In this document: one piece after another, positions 35,250-48,215 of the stretch
How the letters are laid out: each line of letters opens with the position of its first letter
Numbering within the stretch: position 1 is the first letter of the stretch
Source: Thinopyrum elongatum
Taxonomy: Eukaryota; Streptophyta; Magnoliopsida; Poales; Poaceae
Assembly: GCA_011799875.1 (NCBI GenBank)
Contig: CM022303.1
Span: 728,582,340 to 728,646,339 of the forward strand
Direction: 5' to 3'
DNA length: 64,000 bases
Program-made: the position numbers and the translations under genes
Notes under the pieces: model-generated
Database searches by the model: none
Told to the model about the DNA's origin: nothing
Seen by the model: the letters and a program-made list of their open reading frames with translations, nothing else

Positions 35250-38200
35250 ATTGCTCAGAGGTGGAACCAGTATATGCAGAACCTACACTCACTAATTGAA
35301 GTTGTAAGGAAGAGTCTATGAAATGCTTTTGAGAATATTTTGATTTAAGGTGATAGGAGGACCGATTGTAGCAAATTTGGGGCCTCAGGTTTCTTTTCGC
35401 ATTATAATGTGGACTCAGTAAAGAGAAAAAGCCATAGTCAATGGCTAACCTAATATATTGTGTTAATGAACCCATATCATAGTTGTTGCATTTCTGCATT
35501 CGACGATCTTCAATCGAGCATAAATATATATAGGGTTAATTGACTATATACCTGCAAATGAAATAAGGCTGAGTATAGTATTAGAAGCATTGGAGATAAT
35601 ACAGAACAGTATAAAGTAAAATTACTTCAGACAGTAGCAAGGTTGAAATGATTATTTGTCGGGTCCTTTTGAGTTGAAAAACTGGAAGACAAGTCCTCGA
35701 AATGAAACAGGACCCCACGTATCAATGCCACGAGGATAAATCGTGCCCTCTTTAACTCTCAATCAGCGATCAAATGAGGTCCTTACCCAGACTGGGGTGC
35801 GGATCGCCTGTAGCCAGTCATGGTAAATCCGTTCCAGCAATGCAGGTCGGGTTGGTGTAAGATGAGGAAAAATGCCAATGTTTGACGGGAGGCTTCCCTG
35901 TACTGTTATCGGGAGAATACGTGCACCTCCTTGTAAAACAGTATCGAAACTCTATATCAGTGCGCTCAGACTAGTAATCCGCAATTATGTGGTACCGGCA
36001 CCATCCGCCCAGGCAGATTTGCGACGATAAATACGCTGAGACACCTTGAGCGTAAAGGGGGGTGGCAACTGATGGGGTGGTTTGGCCTGTGTCAGCGGGG
36101 AAAAAGGAGGGGCGGTGTATGGGTAAAGATTTTTGGGGTTCCCCTTCTTCTTCTTGTAACCTTTGTTTCCCTAATGAAGTCAGAAATGTCGCGACCGGGC
36201 GCGCTCCTTCCCCGCTAAAAATCGGGGGTTAAAATATGTAAGCGAAGCAAGCAGTACATTGTTGTCATGCCGCAGGAAAGGGAAAGACGAGCGGTGTGGT
36301 CGCTTCAGGTTATTCACAGTGCGCTTCATGGGTTTCAGCTCGGATCGATCGTCAAATCCGGCCTGCTATCATATCTCCTCCTCTAGTGGATTGTTTTCTT
36401 TGCAAAAAAACGTCCTTCACTTGGGGGACTTTGTTGGGGGAAGGACGGATCTCCTCGGTGTTTCCTCCTCCATCGGGAAAAAGGTCACTTAGTATAGGTG
36501 TAACTTCGTGGGGGTTCTCTAGAGGCTTGAGATAGTGACCAGGCATATGTATTGTCCTGGCCCCGGCCATCTGTCTGTACTACATAGACTGCCGGAAGCA
36601 GGGGCCGGCGGAGCGGCTGGCGGCTGTCGAAAATTTCCTTCGTTGACTTACGAGGCGAGAAGGGAGGCGGGTCTACGGAGCTCGCCGGAGCAGAAAGGCC
36701 AGAGGGCGGTGGAGGCCTGTGCTTCCCTTTTGGCTAGACGAAGAGGGCGAGGAAAAGAAAAAGAAAGGGGGGGGGGGAGGCAGGAGCAGGAGTCAGGGGC
36801 TGCTCGGGGAAGGGGGAACAACGAGGGGAGGGGGGGGGAAGGGGGGGGGAAAAAAAAAGAAGGGAAGAAGGAAAAAAAAGAAGGGACGTACAAAGTCCCT
36901 GTACGGGGGGGTGCAGAAGTGCAAAGGATAAGTTAGGCTTAGGTTGCCGCGCAGCCACGGTCTCCGGATCACATAAAGGCGAATCCGTATGAAGAGAGGC
37001 GTACTGCCCGCTGATCGACTGGGAAAAAAAGGGGTCGCCGGATGATGATTATGCGGCATGTGGCCCTTGACTCGCGCGGATTAGGAGTGGATTAGGTCTT
37101 CCGAGATTAAGAACGTAAGAGTTTCTGAGCTACCTTCCGTCAAAAGTACATAAAGGAGAGTCTTCAGCGAAATTCAGGGAGCAGAGACCCGACTAAGATC
37201 TCGGGGACAACCTTGACCTGGTTGGGGGTGTGTCAAGGAGGGTGGCTCGAGCCAATCCTCAAACCCTGAGCCGTTAAAAATTGGAGGGAGAGAATATCCA
37301 TCGACCATGCACACAGCATGGGGGTGCGCTTGTGTGCATCCGGAAGGCTTGGAAAAGTGTGACTTGCCAGGTGCGCCGGGTTTGCTGAGGTGCAAGACAG
37401 GCGGCCGACAGCCGAGGCCTTAGACTTGTGGAGGTGGGTGTCTGCCCTTTACGAGGAAAGCGTCATAGGGAGTGGCACTCTTGAGCTAATCCGTGATAAG
37501 CAATCCAAAAGGGGGGTTCGCGACGGTGGGGGTAGGCTGTAGGAGCTGTGTATCATGCTCTGAAGGAGCTCGTGGAAGGAAGGGAAGGCGCGACGTATTT
37601 GTTAAGCTCGGGGGTCTCACGCGTAGACATGGTGGGGGTTATCTTGGCTGGGGTTGCGGGGCTGGAATACGCTCCGGCAGGTCGCGTGAGCTCTGAAAGC
37701 TAGTATTGGCTTGTATCCTCTTCTGCTCAAGTAAAAAACGCTTTAGAATTCAGCGTAATCATGCAGTTGCTGGAAGGGGGAAAAGGGTCTCTCCGGGGCC
37801 GTTTCCTCCTACCTCTCCGGGTAAGTTTTAACCGGGGGGGGCAAAGCCGGTGCGCTGGGAAACCCCGACGCTTCCACGGGTGGCACAACAGAGCAGCTGG
37901 GGTCAGTTGCCTCAGTGTTCGCAAATAGGTGCTCAGGTTCCCGGGGTGCCTGTGTGAGCGTCGTCTTCTCTCTGTCGGGAACGAGACGTAACACCTTGTG
38001 GGGCGTGCGGCGGAGATACTTTCTGAAGCTTCTTGCCGGGGTCTGGTATCAAAGTGCTCCTTCTCGAACGGCACTAATCCCTATTTTACAGGGTCCCAAG
38101 TTTCCCCCAACCCCGAGGACCGGAGTCCTTAAACGAGTACTGGCTATTCGAAGTGTATCTGGTTCGACCCCCTTTATCAAGGGGCAGGTCCCTAGTGGCT

Positions 38201-39560
38201 CAGCCTTGTCCCACAAAGACGGCCTGGGCGTTTGAGTAGGCCACCTGTTCAGCCGGTTCGATGGTGATGGGGGCTGGGCCTTCCTTTCAGCGTTTTTTCA
38301 AATTGTTTGTCTCTGACATCTATTTACTGCAGTTCTCCGATGTCTTGTGGGCCACGATGAAACGGAAGGGCCGGTGGAGGTCTCTAGGGAGCTTCTCAAT
38401 AATTCGTCCAGTGAATTGCTGGAGTCTTCCTTTGTCCGACAAACGTGATATTCAAGCTCGCTTCTAGTCCACTCAACTAGATAGAAAATCTGCCATCTTC
38501 TCTCTTAGAGCAGGCGATAGAGGCCTTAGCCAATGGGCTCATATACGACTGGTCTTCTCCGATCCAAAAGAATCCTGCTGGGGCGGTGGGAGTGTGAATT
38601 GCCATTTGCGCAGCGGAGGGTCCAAAGAGTCATCTTGTGGGGGTCGGTGTGGCGGGAGATCGTTGGAAGTTGACAAAACAAGAGGCACGTAAAATAAGAG
38701 GGTCCTAATCGTCTTGGGTTATTCCATTGTGTGGATGCTGGAGGGGTCGGGGGTCCAAAATGAAAAAATTCCTAACAAAAGTAAAACCGCGCGGCGCAGC
38801 CAGAACCACTGGGAAAAGGCCGGGAGAAAAAAGAGATGGGCTATCGGGGCTTTTATCCGGGCGGTGGGTATCATCGGGTTGGGCCATCGCACACTTGGGG
38901 TATGTGCTGTTATCGGGACCTGTGTCGTCCTGGCGAACAACCTTTTCTTGGTGGGGCTGTTGGATATCTTCTTAACGAAGGTGCCTGGCGTTCTCGTACC
39001 GAGAGGTTTGGGGTCTCGAGTCATGGAGGCTAGACAAGTAAGACCAGCAGAAGCGATTAATAATAGGTGTACATACGGGAAACGGCTAATTGAATGCAAG
39101 GGTCATTCAGCTCTCACACAAGGCTTAATATAATATATATACAAAACCAGGGAAAGGGAAAAACAAAGGGAAAATCTCCAAGGACTTTTGTGTGGCCAAC
39201 GCAGACAGAGGTCACCTCGGGTACCGTAATCGTCGGGGAAAATGGGAGGTCGAAAACGCAGGGAGCTGGCATCGCGGGTCTTCCTTCTTCCAAATCTTCC
39301 ACCGGGGCGGATTCCTCAGAAAAACGCAAAGGATCCATCATACAATCATGAAGTCCGTCCACCAGGGAAAAGCCAGTGTGTCGAGGTCACCGGTGATCCT
39401 GTCTTCACCGCATCTCAAACTATTCCAGACACATAACAAATGTCGTATGTAGATACGACAAGACAATCAACCGCAGAGGGAGAGGTCCGCGAAAACGATG
39501 ATTTATGTCCGGGAACACGCGCCAAACTGTTAGGGCTGCTTCGATGTCTAACGGTGCTAC
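35250..39560 (-). pseudogene. CACTA ORF1 gene, copy C (unreadable)
   Basis: It aligns to the whole 1060-4120 gene of copy A on the minus strand: Ulp1 start near 35480, linker near 36300, DUF8039-like part near 37350, Ptta-like part near 38200-38500 and first exon near 39250-39560. Insertions such as GGGG and AAAA every 10-20 bases destroy all frames, and the gene is stretched to about 4.3 kb against about 3.1 kb in A. No frame is longer than about 140 codons. I would not use any translation from this stretch. Confidence 0.65.
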
Positions 39561-39869
39561 CATACGTTTAACTAGTTGTCTGACGAAATATAATACAACA
39601 TGGCCATTAATATACAAACATTACAGAGGATATATTAGTTGGGACAAGGAACGAGACCTAAAGCATTGGGTAGTGAGCGTGCAAAAGAACGCTTTCCTAA
39701 CGGAAATAAAATTGTGGGGTGCCTCAACAGAAGCTACTCAACTTTTGGGGATGTCCTAGGCAAACGCATCTAGGGTTTGGGGTGGTCCGCGAGCAAAACG
39801 TCTTCTAGGGTTTTTGAGGTCGGACCGGCCTCTACTCGGTGGATGTAGCCGAACGGGTCCGACACGGGA

Positions 39870-40500
39870 CGAAGTGGATTTAACAAAATGACGGGCCGAT
39901 TAAACTGGATGTAAGCAGAAAATGATCCATTTTGTTCCAAAATGATCGGGTTCATCTCAACCCTTATGTGTAACACGTTGTCTAGATGGTCAAAGAATGG
40001 CAAGAAAACCATTACTGGTCATGGCATAATGCGCGGGAACTGACGAGAGCGTGCTAAGTGGAAATAAAAACGGGCAATCTCATTCAAAAGATTGTATTTG
40101 GAACGGAGTTCCCGGGATCAAGAAATGTCGCGTTTTTTGGTACTGGAGAAAAGTTCAGCAGAGCCTTCCGAATAGGGGTCGCTATAAGTTTAGAAAAAAA
40201 TGCCTTTGCTGGAAATCGTACCAAAGGAAAAACGGATATAATCTATAGGGAGACTCTGTTGGCCGAAAACAGAGCATTATGAACGCGCTTGCGTAGGCCA
40301 TCATACGCCTAGTTCTTCTAGCAAATGCATGAAGTGCACATGGGTATGTCTTTCAACAAATAACTTTGAACAGGACAACGTGGACAGTATGAGATAGATA
40401 AGAAAAATATATCTATATATAGTATAATGAGGATAAAAAATTGAGTGCAAGCTTGTAGACACATCCATAATGGGTCAATATCGTGGATAAATCTGTGGAC
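39870..40500. repeat. Long inverted repeat, copy C
   Basis: This is the counterpart of 4364-4876: the left arm has CACGTTGTCTAGATGGTCAA near 39973 and the right arm has GGACAACGTGGACAGTATGA near 40374. Pairing is poor as written. Confidence 0.6.
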
Positions 40501-43265
40501 CCGGGTCCCCCCTGTAGGACGTGAAACCCAATCGACACCTTTGAACAAACAGGCCCGTCGGCGACCCTCAAAGACCCTCTAAGGCGCGGAAACAAGTTCA
40601 CGAACCCTCGCCGCGGGGGGGGTGAAAGAGTCGTGCGTCCACGAAACCTTGAACTACCCTAGTAAATCCCAGTAACCCTCGAAAAGGGGCCGGGGGGGCA
40701 AGTCGGGCGAAATCCACGACCGCTCTACCCCTATTCCGACGAACCTACGAACCAAAGGGGGCCTCAGTGTCCGTTTGGGTCGAATAGTGTCAAAGGAATT
40801 CAAACAAACCCTGTCTACATATCATTAGACGAAGTAACAGACAACCGACAAAATACGACCCCTTCGTCCGTCCGAAGGGGCAGCCGACACTAACGAACGT
40901 GCTCGGCGTTCCTCGAAGAACGCCTCTACCCTCGCACTTCGCGCCCCGCGACCCCGGGGAAAGGTAAAATCGTGTGACACCCGACCCTACTACAGACAAC
41001 TAGTGGTGGCCAAAAGACCTCGACACAAAGGAAATCGACTACCTCCGCACCCTGGGTGTTTCCCGCCATAGACACTTCCGTAGCGAGTCGACAGAACTGA
41101 AAACACAAAGCGATAGCAAAGAAGCAAGAAACAACAAAGAGGGAATAGAAATCATTAAAGAGGTGAAGGATAAGACAAATAGTATTAGGGAAGAAATTAT
41201 CTCTTTTTCCTTCTTACTAACCTGCTTTTTTTTGTCTTCTTCTTCCCGTCAACTACTTTGACACAAAAGGGGGGGGGGAATAAAAAAGGCAACCATCGTA
41301 ACCGTGTCCGCCGCCCCGACCACGTGACTGGAAGAATCCAGAAGAAGGGGGGGGTCAATCGCGGTGTCCGTGCAACAACCTCATACCCATGCAGAAGCTA
41401 CCCATAAACGACCCTAAACAGGAACCTTCTGTCTACTCCACGTAATGGGCCGGCGGGGGGGGAGAAAGGGGGGTCGGTTACCCTCTACCCTCCATACCCT
41501 ATTAATACGGAAGGCTACCTACTGGGCGACCCGGGAAAATCTCGGCGATCCTCGACACCCTCGGTATCCCAATAAAATTAATAAGAATAGGCAAGAAGAA
41601 GAGGAAAACAAAGGGGACACGGGAAACGAGAGGGAAGATAAAAAAAAAGGAGAAAGAAAATAGATTAAAATATTAATCTATTTTTTCTTCTTCTCCCTAC
41701 ATTCCTTCTTCTTCTCCTCTTTTTTTTCTTCTTCTTCCCGTTCATACTTTCACAAGGCAACCTCGAACCTTCCGCCGCCCCGACCCTCGACCGCTCGGCG
41801 TTCCTCGACCCTCGACCCCTCGACGACCCCCGACCTCGAACTTCGGCGACCCTCGACCCCTCGGTGACCCTCGACCCTCATACCCTAGTTCCCGACACTC
41901 GACCGTGGGCTCTCGATCCTCGACAACACCCTCGTTCAAACCAAAAAAATGAAGGAGGAAGGGGAGAAAAAAAACAAAAGCGGAGAAGAAGAAAAAAAGG
42001 AAAAAGGAATGAGAGAAGGAGAGGGGAAAAAAATACAGATTAAAACTATTAATCTATTTTTCTTCTTCCTCTCTCATTCCTTCTTCTTCTCTCTTTTTTT
42101 TATTCTTCTTCCCGTTCAATACTTTGACCAAGGCATCTCGAACCTTCCGCCGCCCCGACCCTCGACGCATCGGCGTTCCTCGACCTCGACCCCTCGACGA
42201 CCTCGACCATCGAACCTTCGTCGACACCTCGACCCTCAACCCCTAGTTCCCGACCCTCGACCGCCGGCGATCCTCCTCGACACCCTTGTTCCCAATAAAA
42301 ATAAGAAGAGGAAGAAGAGAAAAAAAACAAAAGGGAAAAAAAAAAAAGAGAAAAAGGAATATAGAAGAGATAAGAAAAACTAGATTAAATATTATCTATT
42401 TTTCTCTTCTCTCTCTTTTTTCTTCTTCTTCCGTTCAATACTCTTGACACAAGAGGCAACCTCTAAAACCTTCCGCCGGCCCGCCGACCCTCGACCGCTC
42501 GGCGTTCCTCGCTACCCTCGACCCGGGCCGATGCGACGTACGCCATCGACCTCGGTCGTACCCGTCGGAACCGCCGTCGGACCCTGACCCTCGACCCTCT
42601 ACCAATAGTTCCCGGACCCTCGAGGAAAACGCAAGCACGGCGACCTGAACCCTCGTTCCAATAAAAATTAGAAGAGAGAGGAGAAGAGAAAAAAAGAGAG
42701 AAAAAAAAAAAGGAGAAGAAAAGGAATATGGGAGAAGAAGGAAAAAAAAATTAAAAATCGCATTCATACTTTGGCACAAGGCAACTCGAACCTTCCCTGC
42801 CCGACCCTCTCGATGCGTCGGGTCGTCTTCCTCGACCCCTGCGACGACCCTCGAACCTCGAACCTCGTCGACCCTGACCCTCGGTGACCTTCGACCTCTA
42901 CCTAGTTCCCGACCTCGACCGCCTCGCTATCCTAGACACCCTCGTTCCCGATAAAAATTAAGAAGGAAGAAGAAAAAACAAAGAGGAGAAGAAGATAAAA
43001 AAGAAGAGAAAAGAAAAAAAAGAAGAAGAGAGACGAAAAAAAAGGAGAGAAGGAATAGACTCCTCTATTCCTTCTTCTTCTCCTTTTTTTCCTTGTTCTT
43101 CTCTTCTTTTTTTTTTCTCCTCTTCTTCCTCTCCTCTTCTTCTCTTCTTCTTCTCCTTCTTTCTCTTCTTATTTTTTTCTCCTCTTCTTTCTTTCTACTT
43201 GTTTTTCTTTCTTCCCCTTTTTCCTCCCTTCTTTTTTCTTTTCCCTTCTTCCTTCTTCCTCTTTT
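40500..43265. repeat. CTCGACC and purine/pyrimidine array with polypyrimidine tract, copy C
   Basis: 40500-41560 is scarcely recognisable. From about 41650 the sequence quality improves and the units match A and B. 43066-43265 is the polypyrimidine tract. Confidence 0.75.
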
Positions 43266-44680
43266 CATACTATAAAGTTTAAACAATACATACAATAGCA
43301 TACAAAAAATAAATAATCTAAAAACCTATAAAAATACAAAACATTATAAATATATCTATCTATATATATATATATTTTATATATACATATATATAAGTAT
43401 ATAAAAAAAATCAACATCAAGGCGGCGGGGTAGGGCTCACTGCTCACACGGATGCGTCGGGCGGGCGTCGGGGGCGGGCGGAACGTCGGCGGGGGCGGGC
43501 GGCGGCGTCGGGGAGGAGCGGGGGGCGGGTCGTGCGGGGGGTCGGGGCGCGGGCAGGGGAGGGCAGGGGCGGGCAGGAGAAGAGAGGATTTTGGAGATTT
43601 TTTTTAGTGTTTTGCTTATATAGACAAAACATGGTCCCGAATTCGTGAGCAAAACCGGACCAATGCCCCCCTTTGGTCCCGTTCGTGCACAAACCGGAGA
43701 CGAAAGTGTCTACTTCATTCAAAATGCAAGCCCCAAGGCGGAAACAGACACCATTGTGTCCCGGTTGGTGGCACAACCCGGACCAAAGGGGGGGCATTGG
43801 TTCCGGTTGTTCCCAACGGGACCAATGCCCCCTTTCGTCCCGGTTGGTGCTACCACCGGGACCAAAGGCCTTGCGCTGGCGGGGCGGTGGAATGTTTAGT
43901 ATCCCCCTCGCTAGTTGAAGAGCTCAGAGTGGTTTATAAGCGCTGCTGCTCCGAGCCCTCTCGACTCCCGTCTCAACTGAGGCTTTCGGGCCTTCTCTGG
44001 CTACTCTTTGCCCGGGTGTGCCTGCTGGGCTCTGCGGGCCTGAATCCTGGCCCATGGATGGGTTTCTATCGTATTCGCCGTGTGGCCATAGGAGTGTCCA
44101 TTTTTTATTATTTTTTCTAGTTTTTTTGTTTTCTTTTTTGCTTTATTTATTTTATTTTGTGTTCTACTATTACAACAAAATACAAACTGATTTTTCAGTG
44201 ATTCTTTTTGCTTTTAGGTAATAAAAATTATAACTTGCTATTTATGCCTTTAGTTTTCCAATTTGAATAGTTTAAATTTGAATTCTTTGAAATTGTGTGA
44301 ATCACTAGTTTGTGATTAACTTTACTATAAAAATAGATTTTGGAGTTACTTTTTCCTGCATTTAATATTACATGTATATATATTATCAAATATTCAAAAT
44401 TTTTTGTTATTTAGTTTCTAACAAAAAAAATCTTTATGATAATTCTTTTTGCTATTAAAGTTTCTAACAAAAAAAGTTCTTTATGAAAATTCTTTTTTGC
44501 TTTTAATGTTTTGAACAGAAAATACTTTGATAATTTTAGTTGCATAAATTTTAGTTGATTCCTTTGCTATATAGAGTTTTCATCATTAAAGTTTCTAGTT
44601 CATTCTTTTTCTATTAGGGTTTCATTAAAGTTTTCTAGTTCATTCTTTTAGTTTATTATTTTTGCTATTAGAGTTTCATA
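43266..44680. other. G-rich block, subterminal-type repeats, stem-loop and AT-rich repeats of copy C
   Basis: 43300-43400 is AT-rich with (TA)n. 43420-43600 is GC-rich with G runs. 43606-43875 has GTCCCGGTT/CCGGGACC repeats. 43913-43981 is the degraded stem-loop. 44100-44680 repeats ATTCTTTTTGC words. It matches 33480-34886, including the part lost in the N gap. No gene. Confidence 0.7.
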
Positions 44681-45227
44681 AAAGTTGAGAGGGTTACGGC
44701 AAAAACTGGATGCACTTCATGTACAAAATGGACAATCTCTTTCGAAGTATCAGGGTTTTGGACGAAAATCATCTGTTACAAAGGGATTTCATTTTTTTGA
44801 ACTTATTTGAAACTCCAGACTTTTGTGTGTTCAAAATGAACCATTCAAGCCACATCATCAATTTTCAACCCTTTCTGACTTCATCTGTTATTTTTCATGC
44901 ATTTACTGATTTTTTTGAGCTAAATGACCCTGAAATTGAAAAGCACTTCACATGAACTCTGAAGAGGTTGAAAATTGGCATGATATCATCATTTCACCCA
45001 CATAGCATGTGCTAAAAAGTTGAGAGGGTTACGGCAAAAACTGGATGCACTTCGTGTACAAAATGGACAATCTCTTTCGAAGTATCTGGGTTTCGGACAA
45101 AAACTCATCTGTTACAAAGGGATTTCATTTTTTTGAACTTATTTGAACTCCAGACTTTTTGTGTGCTCAAAATGAACCATTAAAAGCCACATCATCAATT
45201 TTCAACCCTTTCTGACTTCATCTGTCT
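44681..45227. repeat. Two tandem units of about 335 bp (ACTGGATGCACTTC repeat)
   Basis: Units start at 44681 and 45016 with AAAAGTTGAGAGGGTTACGG and end in CTGACTTCATCTGT. Between them lies TTGGCATGATATCATCATTT. The second unit runs directly into the 3' end of the transposase fragment. The 81-codon frame at 44710 is non-coding. Confidence 0.8.
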
Positions 45228-46388
45228 TCACTTTTTCTTCGCTTGTGTCCTTTGCTTATTGCGCCGTAACCATGGATATTCTTCATCGCTTAACAGGGTG
45301 CTTGGGTCAGCCTTGACTTTGAAGGGTGGAATTTCATGAAACTTTTCATAATCTTCAGACATGTCTGTCTTACCCTCCACTCCAACGATGTCTCTTTTCC
45401 CTGAAAGAACTATGTGGCGCTTTGGCTCATCGTATGATGTATTCGCTTCCTTATCTTTTCTTTTTCTCGGTTTGGTAGACATGTCCTTCACATAGAAAAC
45501 CTGCGCCACATCATTGGCTAGGACGAATGGTTCGTCTGTGTACCTAAGATTTTTCAGATCCACTGTTGTCATTCCGTAATGTGGCTCTACCTGTACCCCG
45601 CCTCCTGACAGATTGACCCATTTGCACTTAAACAAAGGGACCTTAAAATCATGTCCGTAGTCAAGTTCCCATATGTCCACTATGTAACCATAATATGTGT
45701 CCTTTCCCCTCTTGGTTGCTGCATCAAAGCGGACACCACTATTTTGGTTGGTGCTTTTTTGATCTTGGGCGATCATGTAAAATGTATTCCCATTTATCTC
45801 GTAACCTTTGTAAGTCAATACAGTCGAAGACGGTCCCCTGGACAATGAGTACAGCTCATCAGAAACAGTGTTGTCACCTCTGAGACGTGTTTCCAACCAA
45901 CTGCCGAAAGTCCTGATGTGTTCATATGTAATCCAGTCGTCACACTGCTCCGGGTGTTTGGAGCGCAGAATGTTCTTGTGTTCATCGACATACGGGGTCA
46001 CCAAGGTAGAGTTCTGTAGAACTGTGTAGTGTGCTTGAGACCAAGAATGCCCGTCCCTGCATATTATTGAGTCCCCTCCTAGCGTGCCTTTTCCAGTCAG
46101 TCTCCCCTCATACCGCGATTGAGGGAGACTAATCTTCTTATGGTCAGGAATGAAGTCAACACAAAACCCAATGACATCCTCTGTTTGATGGCCCATGGAG
46201 ATGCTTCCTTCTGGCCTAGCGCGGTTACGGACATATTTCTTTAGGACTCCCATGAACCTCTCAAAGGGGAACATATTGTGTAGAAATACGGGGCCCAGAA
46301 CGACAATCTCGTCGACTAGATGAACTAGGATGTGCGTCATGATATTGAAGAAGGATGGTGGGAACACCAGCTTGAATGGATATGGTGT
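45228..46388 (-). pseudogene. CACTA (En/Spm) TNP2-type transposase, C-terminal fragment, unit 1
   Basis: An open minus-strand frame of 379 codons (longer if read through the junction). The first 60 residues are a DUF4218 piece: FPPSFFNIMTHILVHLVDEI, then FPFERFMGVLKKYVRNRARP. Near residues 225-300 is a DUF4216 piece: YGYIVDIWELDYG, PLFKCKWVNL and LANDVAQVFYVKD. The end is Lys-rich. These two domains form the C-terminal half of plant En/Spm transposases; the N-terminal transposase_21 (DDE) catalytic part is missing. Homology ends at about 46388, where sequence shared with 22131 begins. So the gene is 5'-truncated by a rearrangement, although what remains has no stop codon. It would not catalyse transposition alone. 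Confidence 0.85.
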
Positions 46389-47157
46389 ATTTTGTTCGTT
46401 TAAGGCAAAACCTTGGCTATTAGTAGTAATTTCATTGCTGGTACAAGGTTACGTGACATGGAATCGTTGTCACTGGATTCATATTTGAAGAGACGTATTT
46501 ACTCTATGGATATGGTGATTTATCGTATAAATCACATATTAGTGGTGTGCTATTTTTATCAAAGTCTGTCTTAAAAAATATATCTTATATTTTGAAAACA
46601 TCGAGCATACTATATAAAGGGAAACGTTTTACGTCGGCGCGCCGGCCCAACGCTGGGCCAGTCGCACGCCACTCGCGAGGCTCCTACTCCAATCGTTTTC
46701 TTCACATGACGTCAGCCGCTATCTTCTTCCTTCCTTTTCTTCCCAACTCCACCGAATAGGCTCTCATAGCACCGCCGTGAGCTACTCACTCTCATAGCAC
46801 CGCCGCGAGCTACTCAAAACACCACTGCCCGCCATTGGTTGCGACCACCGCGAGCTACTCCATGACCACAAGCTACTTCACCTACCTCCCGCCATTGGCT
46901 GCGACCGACAGAAACCATTGCTACAACTGTGCGTCACAAATCCTGACCTGCACATCGCTGGCCACCGGCACAACGCCCTGCAACTACATCCACATGGGAG
47001 ATGTTGCGAATTGAGGGGGAGTCAACGCCGGCAGGCCCCGGGGCAGATTCCATGGTCGTGCGCAACCTTCCTCTTGTCCTCCTCTGGACACAATCATGGC
47101 GCTCCTTCGCTACCCGGCCGTGCTACATCCGCACACTGGCCGTGCTACAACCGATCA
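46389..47157. repeat. Flank block beside CACTA terminus (copy 2 of 3)
   Basis: It corresponds to 22131-22888, with a TATATAAAG box near 46612 and the same CATAGCACCGCC repeats. No gene. It is joined directly to the truncated transposase. Confidence 0.7.
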
Positions 47158-47676
47158 CACTACAAGAAATATGTCAACTTGTGACCTTCTGTCAATGACC
47201 CTGGAAGAATTGGTCATAAATCTATGATCATTTGAGACCAATTGGTCAAAAACTGTTCGGGGGGCTCCAAACCCTAAACTATAACGACCATTTTGGTCAA
47301 AAAGGTCGTAATTTCCTTACACGAAATGGTCATAAAGCAAACATCACTGATCCGCTGCCTTATTTCTAGCTGATAATGACCAATATAGATGGTCATAGCC
47401 TTGTAAATTATGGTGCATTGCTATGACTAGGCGCCACCTCATCAGTTTTGCCTATGTGTCATGTCTATGTGTCAATATTTGCCCTAAGTTGTGAAGCAGC
47501 CTATATTTCTGTCATTCCCAAAATTCCCAAAAAAATTGGGCATTCTTTACTATCCAAATCATTGCTTCATGACAATATTCAGCTCCATTTGCCTGGCAAA
47601 TCTTCCTCGGCAAATTTCCAAAGTTTCTATTCAGCTAGAACCGGTGTGAAGAAAGTACTAACTAGGCATATCCTAA
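47158..47676. mobile_element. CACTACAAG-type CACTA end, truncated copy in unit 1
   Basis: Terminus CACTACAAGAAATATGTCA and GGTCA-rich subterminal region, ending after 519 bases at the unit-1 breakpoint. Confidence 0.8.
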
Positions 47677-47961
47677 TATTATTTTCATGCATTTACTGAT
47701 TTTTTTGAGCTAAATGACCTTGAAATTGAAAAGCACTTCACATGAACTCTGAAAGAGGTTGAAAATGGGCATGATATCATCATTTCACCCACATAGCATG
47801 TGCTAAAAAGTTGAGAGGGTTACGGCAAAAACTGGATGCACTCGTGTACAAATGGACAATCTCTTTCGAAGTATCTGGTTTCGCGACAAAACTCATCTGT
47901 TCCAAGGGATTTCATTTTGAAACTTATTGAACTCCAGACTTTTTGTGTGCTCAAAATGAAC
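47677..47961. repeat. Spacer between duplication units: degraded ACTGGATG unit
   Basis: 285 bases that copy 44888-45180 but with several one-base losses (for example GCACTCGTG for GCACTTCGTG and AAATGG for AAAATGG) and one shuffled dinucleotide. The end is spliced into the unit-2 start at ATTGGCATG. Confidence 0.8.
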
Positions 47962-48215
47962 ATTGGCATGATATCATCATTTCACCCACATAGCATGTGC
48001 TAAAAAGTTGAGAGGGTTACGGCAAAAACTGGATGCACTTCGTGTACAAAATGGACAATCTCTTTCGAAGTATCTGGGTTTCGGACAAAAACTCATCTGT
48101 TACAAAGGGATTTCATTTTTTTGAACTTATTTGAACTCCAGACTTTTTGTGTGCTCAAAATGAACCATTAAAAGCCACATCATCAATTTTCAACCCTTTC
48201 TGACTTCATCTGTCT

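Larger units (their letters stand above)
35210..44970 (-). mobile_element. CACTA element copy C, severely indel-rich
   Basis: It starts abruptly within the Ulp1 part of ORF1 (corresponding to about base 995 of copy A); the first kilobase of the element is absent. From there the order is the same as A and B: ORF1, inverted repeat, array, polypyrimidine tract, G-rich block, subterminal-type repeats, stem-loop and AT-rich repeats. Between about 35200 and 41650 it differs from A by frequent random insertions (extra G and A runs) and deletions. It keeps A-specific point alleles near 37925 and 38140. Confidence 0.7.
44974..47676. repeat. Large tandem duplication, unit 1
   Basis: Every landmark recurs exactly 2988 bases later (44974 to 47962; 45228 to 48216; 46547 to 49535; 47158 to 50146). 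The predicted proteins in both units are identical. The unit ends at ATATCCTAAT, after which unit 2 continues with GAGCTGAATT while unit 1 jumps to ATTATTTTCATGC. Content: half an ACTGGATG repeat, transposase fragment, flank block and CACTA end. Confidence 0.9.

Noticed and set aside
45651..45883. Plus-strand frames over the transposase fragment (also 48639-48871)
   Set aside because: Antisense shadows of the 379-codon transposase frame.
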